15,120 nt of DNA from Holophaga sp. (GTDB lineage Bacteria; Acidobacteriota; Holophagae; Holophagales; Holophagaceae): contig JAUYES010000223.1 of assembly GCA_030691225.1 (NCBI GenBank), forward strand, positions 1 through 15,120. The letters run 5' to 3'. Below are positions 13,462 through 15,120 of the stretch, in pieces. Numbering within the stretch: the first letter of the stretch is position 1; every line of letters begins with the position of its first letter. The position numbers and the translations under genes are program-made. The notes below the pieces were generated by a model, which was not told the origin of the DNA, made no database searches, and worked only from the letters and a program-made list of their open reading frames with translations.

Positions 13462-14811
13462 TCATCCCCGCTTCAACTTTCGCCAAAGGGTGGTCTTGTT
13501 GATGCCGAGTTCCCGCGCCGTAGCGCTTTGATTGCCCCCATGCCGCTCCAAGGCCGCTTGAATAAGACAGCGCTCCATCCCCCGAAGATCTTGGCCAGAA
13601 GGTAGCTCCGTCCGGGCACCCAGGCTCTCGTTCAGCGACAAGGGCAAACATTCCGGCCGAATCAACGAGTGACGGCAAAGCACGCAGGCATGTTCCACCG
13701 CATTTTCCAGTTCACGAATATTTCCGGGCCAGGAATATCGCAACAGGCGCTCCATGGCTTCAGGAAGGAACCCGCGCACACTTTTGCCGTGCAAACCATT
13801 CTGCTTTTCCACAAAACGATGCGCCAATGCAGGGATATCCTCCGGACGATCCCGAAGCGGGGGTATTGCAATTTGCATTACATTGAGGCGGTAGTAGAGA
13901 TCCTCACGAAAACGCCCCGCTTCCATTTCAGCCCGTAAGTTCTTGTGGGTTGCAGCCACAAAACGAATATTGGCTTTCACGGCTTCGTTGGAGCCCAGAG
14001 GCTCGTAGGTGCGTTCTTGCAGCACTCGGAGCAAGCGTACCTGCAAGGCTGAGGAGATATCTCCGATCTCATCCAAAAACAAGGTCCCGCCTTCGGCGGC
14101 GGCGATGCGACCCTTGCGGTCCTTTTTCGCATCCGTAAATGCACCCGCCTTGTGCCCAAAAAGCTCCGCCTCCAGGAGGGTATCCGGCAGGGCCCCGCAA
14201 TTCACCGTGACCATGGGCTTCCGTGCCCTTGGGCTCAACTGATGAAGCGCGCGCGCCATGAGCTCCTTGCCCGTGCCACTCTCCCCCAAAATGAGCACCG
14301 TGCTGTTGCTTTCAGCGAGGAGAGGCAACAACTTAAAGACTTCCTGCATTCGGTGGTTAGCCGAGGTCATGTCCTGAAATGTTGCCCGCCCCTCTACGGC
14401 CTTGCGCAATTCTTCCACTAGGGTGAGGTCTCGAAATGTCTCAACTCCGCCGACAATCTCTCCATCGGCATTTCTCAGCAACGCAGTGCTCACACTGATC
14501 GGAACTCGGTGGCCGGAAGCCGTGAGAATGTTCACCTGCTTGTTAACAATCGGCATTCCACTCGCAAGGGTCTCCTTGAGCGCACACTCCCCTTCGCAGA
14601 TATCGGCCCTGAAAACCTCACAGCAAGGCTGGGCCATGGCCTCAGCCGCTGGCACGCCGGTAATCTCCGCCGCAGCTCGGTTAAACGAAGTCACCCTAAA
14701 CATCGAATCGACGGTAAACACACCATCGTTAATGGAATCCAGGATAGTTCGAAGGTCCGAGGGCGGCCCAGGTGAGGCCGCGCCTGGGATTTTTTTAGAA
14801 TTCCGACCCAC
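13462..14811 (-). CDS. Sigma-54-dependent Fis-family transcriptional regulator with PAS domain
   Basis: The 449-residue protein has an N-terminal PAS domain (about 18-130) and a central AAA+ domain. The latter carries Walker A GESGTGKE (176-183), the sigma-54 contact loop GAFTDA (223-228, for GAFTGA), Walker B GGTLFLDE (241-248) and WPGNIREL (361-368). A Fis-type helix-turn-helix follows (about 424-446, GGNQSATARELGINKTTLW). The PAS domain carries four clustered cysteines, C63, C64, C72 and C76, which could hold an Fe-S cluster or sense redox or metal state. The start is GTG at 14811 with AGGTGA close upstream. It precedes the sigma-54 promoter of the NifX-like operon, which it presumably activates, and may also control the divergent methyltransferase gene. 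Confidence 0.92.
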   Translation of the reverse strand: MGRNSKKIPGAASPGPPSDLRTILDSINDGVFTVDSMFRVTSFNRAAAEITGVPAAEAMAQPCCEVFRADICEGECALKETLASGMPIVNKQVNILTASGHRVPISVSTALLRNADGEIVGGVETFRDLTLVEELRKAVEGRATFQDMTSANHRMQEVFKLLPLLAESNSTVLILGESGTGKELMARALHQLSPRARKPMVTVNCGALPDTLLEAELFGHKAGAFTDAKKDRKGRIAAAEGGTLFLDEIGDISSALQVRLLRVLQERTYEPLGSNEAVKANIRFVAATHKNLRAEMEAGRFREDLYYRLNVMQIAIPPLRDRPEDIPALAHRFVEKQNGLHGKSVRGFLPEAMERLLRYSWPGNIRELENAVEHACVLCRHSLIRPECLPLSLNESLGARTELPSGQDLRGMERCLIQAALERHGGNQSATARELGINKTTLWRKLKRG

Positions 14812-14826
14812 ACATCACCTCGGGAT

Positions 14827-14840
14827 TGCATTATGCACCA
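14827..14840. promoter_or_regulatory. Copy of the TGCA motif in the regulator/methyltransferase gap
   Basis: TGCATTATGCACCA here matches TGCATTTTGCACCA at 13380-13393 in 13 of 14 bases, and TGCAT-T-ATGCA is a perfect palindrome. It lies 16 bases upstream of the regulator's GTG start and 110 bases upstream of the divergent methyltransferase ATG, so it could serve in autoregulation and in control of that gene. No clear -24/-12 promoter was found in this gap. Confidence 0.5.
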
Positions 14841-14949
14841 CCCGCAGTATTGCTGATACGACAGGGACCAATAGACATTGGGTGCCCGAGCAGGCCTGCC
14901 AGGATGGATTTGCGACCCCTGCGGCATCCAACGATTCAAAGGAGGTTTC

Positions 14950-15120
14950 ATGACAGGTACCGAGCATTTTGATCAAGCCGCAACCTGGGATCTTGCCGAC
15001 CGGCGTGTGTTACTGGCCCATGCCGCGGCGGAAGCCATTGCGGCCCGGGTGCCCCTTTCCAAAGAACTCACCGTTCTGGATTTCGGCTGCGGAACTGGGC
15101 TGGTGACGCTCGAACTGGCG
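14950..15120 (+). CDS. Class I SAM-dependent methyltransferase, 3' partial
   Basis: ATG 14950 has AAAGGAGG five bases upstream. The 57 codons in the window read MTGTEHFDQAATWDLADRRV, then a helix, then VLDFGCGTGLVTLEL, the Rossmann-fold SAM-binding motif I. The gene runs off the right edge, so the substrate-specific part is not visible. It is divergent from the sigma-54 regulator with a 138-base gap holding the shared TGCA motif. Confidence 0.85.
   Translation, partial: MTGTEHFDQAATWDLADRRVLLAHAAAEAIAARVPLSKELTVLDFGCGTGLVTLELA

Noticed and set aside
13030..13605. A 191-codon + strand frame across the sigma-54 promoter gap
   Set aside because: It crosses the promoter region and antisense parts of two real genes; composition is not protein-like.
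14841..14949. Sigma-54 promoter for the methyltransferase gene
   Set aside because: No GG-N10-GC pair with acceptable flanks was found on the + strand in this gap.

Overview
The window looks like a high-GC Gram-negative anaerobe. The best guess is Acidobacteriota of the Holophaga/Geothrix type, judged from remembered protein style (Gly-Thr repeat secreted protein, DUF5320/NifX-like/DUF89/Mrp gene set, outer-membrane barrel) and not from any search. Genes are densely packed, with several ATGA start/stop overlaps and clear Shine-Dalgarno sites.

Left block (1-6132, + strand): an operon-like run of a NifX/NifB-type (DiNase) iron-molybdenum cluster-binding protein fused in frame to a Gly-rich zinc-ribbon tail (5' end outside the window), a DUF5320 protein, a DUF89/ARMT1-like phosphatase, a COG0731-type radical SAM protein, a NUDIX hydrolase, a ZIP metal transporter, a CoA-disulfide-reductase/NADH-oxidase-like flavoprotein, and an Mrp/NBP35 P-loop Fe-S carrier. 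The content suggests metal uptake, Fe-S or metal-cluster handling and redox/damage control, but no substrate can be read from the sequence.

Middle block (6151-8146): a zone of decay. A uroporphyrinogen-III-synthase-like gene (+) and a sulfide:quinone-oxidoreductase-like flavoprotein gene (-) both carry frameshifts and internal deletions. An intact 56-codon gene lies just downstream of the broken flavoprotein.

Cell-envelope block (8355-9607, - strand): a beta-barrel outer-membrane protein and a small secreted Lys/Arg-Asp-Gly-Thr repeat protein, separated by a perfect 13-bp stem-loop.

Right block (9926-14811, - strand): a sigma-54-controlled unit. A PAS-AAA-Fis enhancer-binding regulator is followed by a well-formed -24/-12 promoter and then a second NifX-like cluster-binding protein, a TroA/ZnuA-fold solute-binding protein lacking the usual metal-ligand histidines, a shortened cytochrome-b subunit, a TsaA/TrmO-like protein, an intact HemD-like protein and a DUF2892 membrane protein. 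About 60-120 bp upstream of the promoter is a TGCA-rich array. Fourteen bases of it recur with one mismatch in the gap upstream of the regulator gene, next to a divergent SAM-methyltransferase gene (partial) at the right edge. This regulator-site-promoter-operon unit is the most interesting thing in the window.

Both NifX-like loci end with, or contain, a HemD-like gene and a metal-transport-type gene. They may therefore be two versions of one metallocofactor or tetrapyrrole-related module, with the left hemD copy decayed. By eye the right block is less GC-rich than the left; this was not computed.
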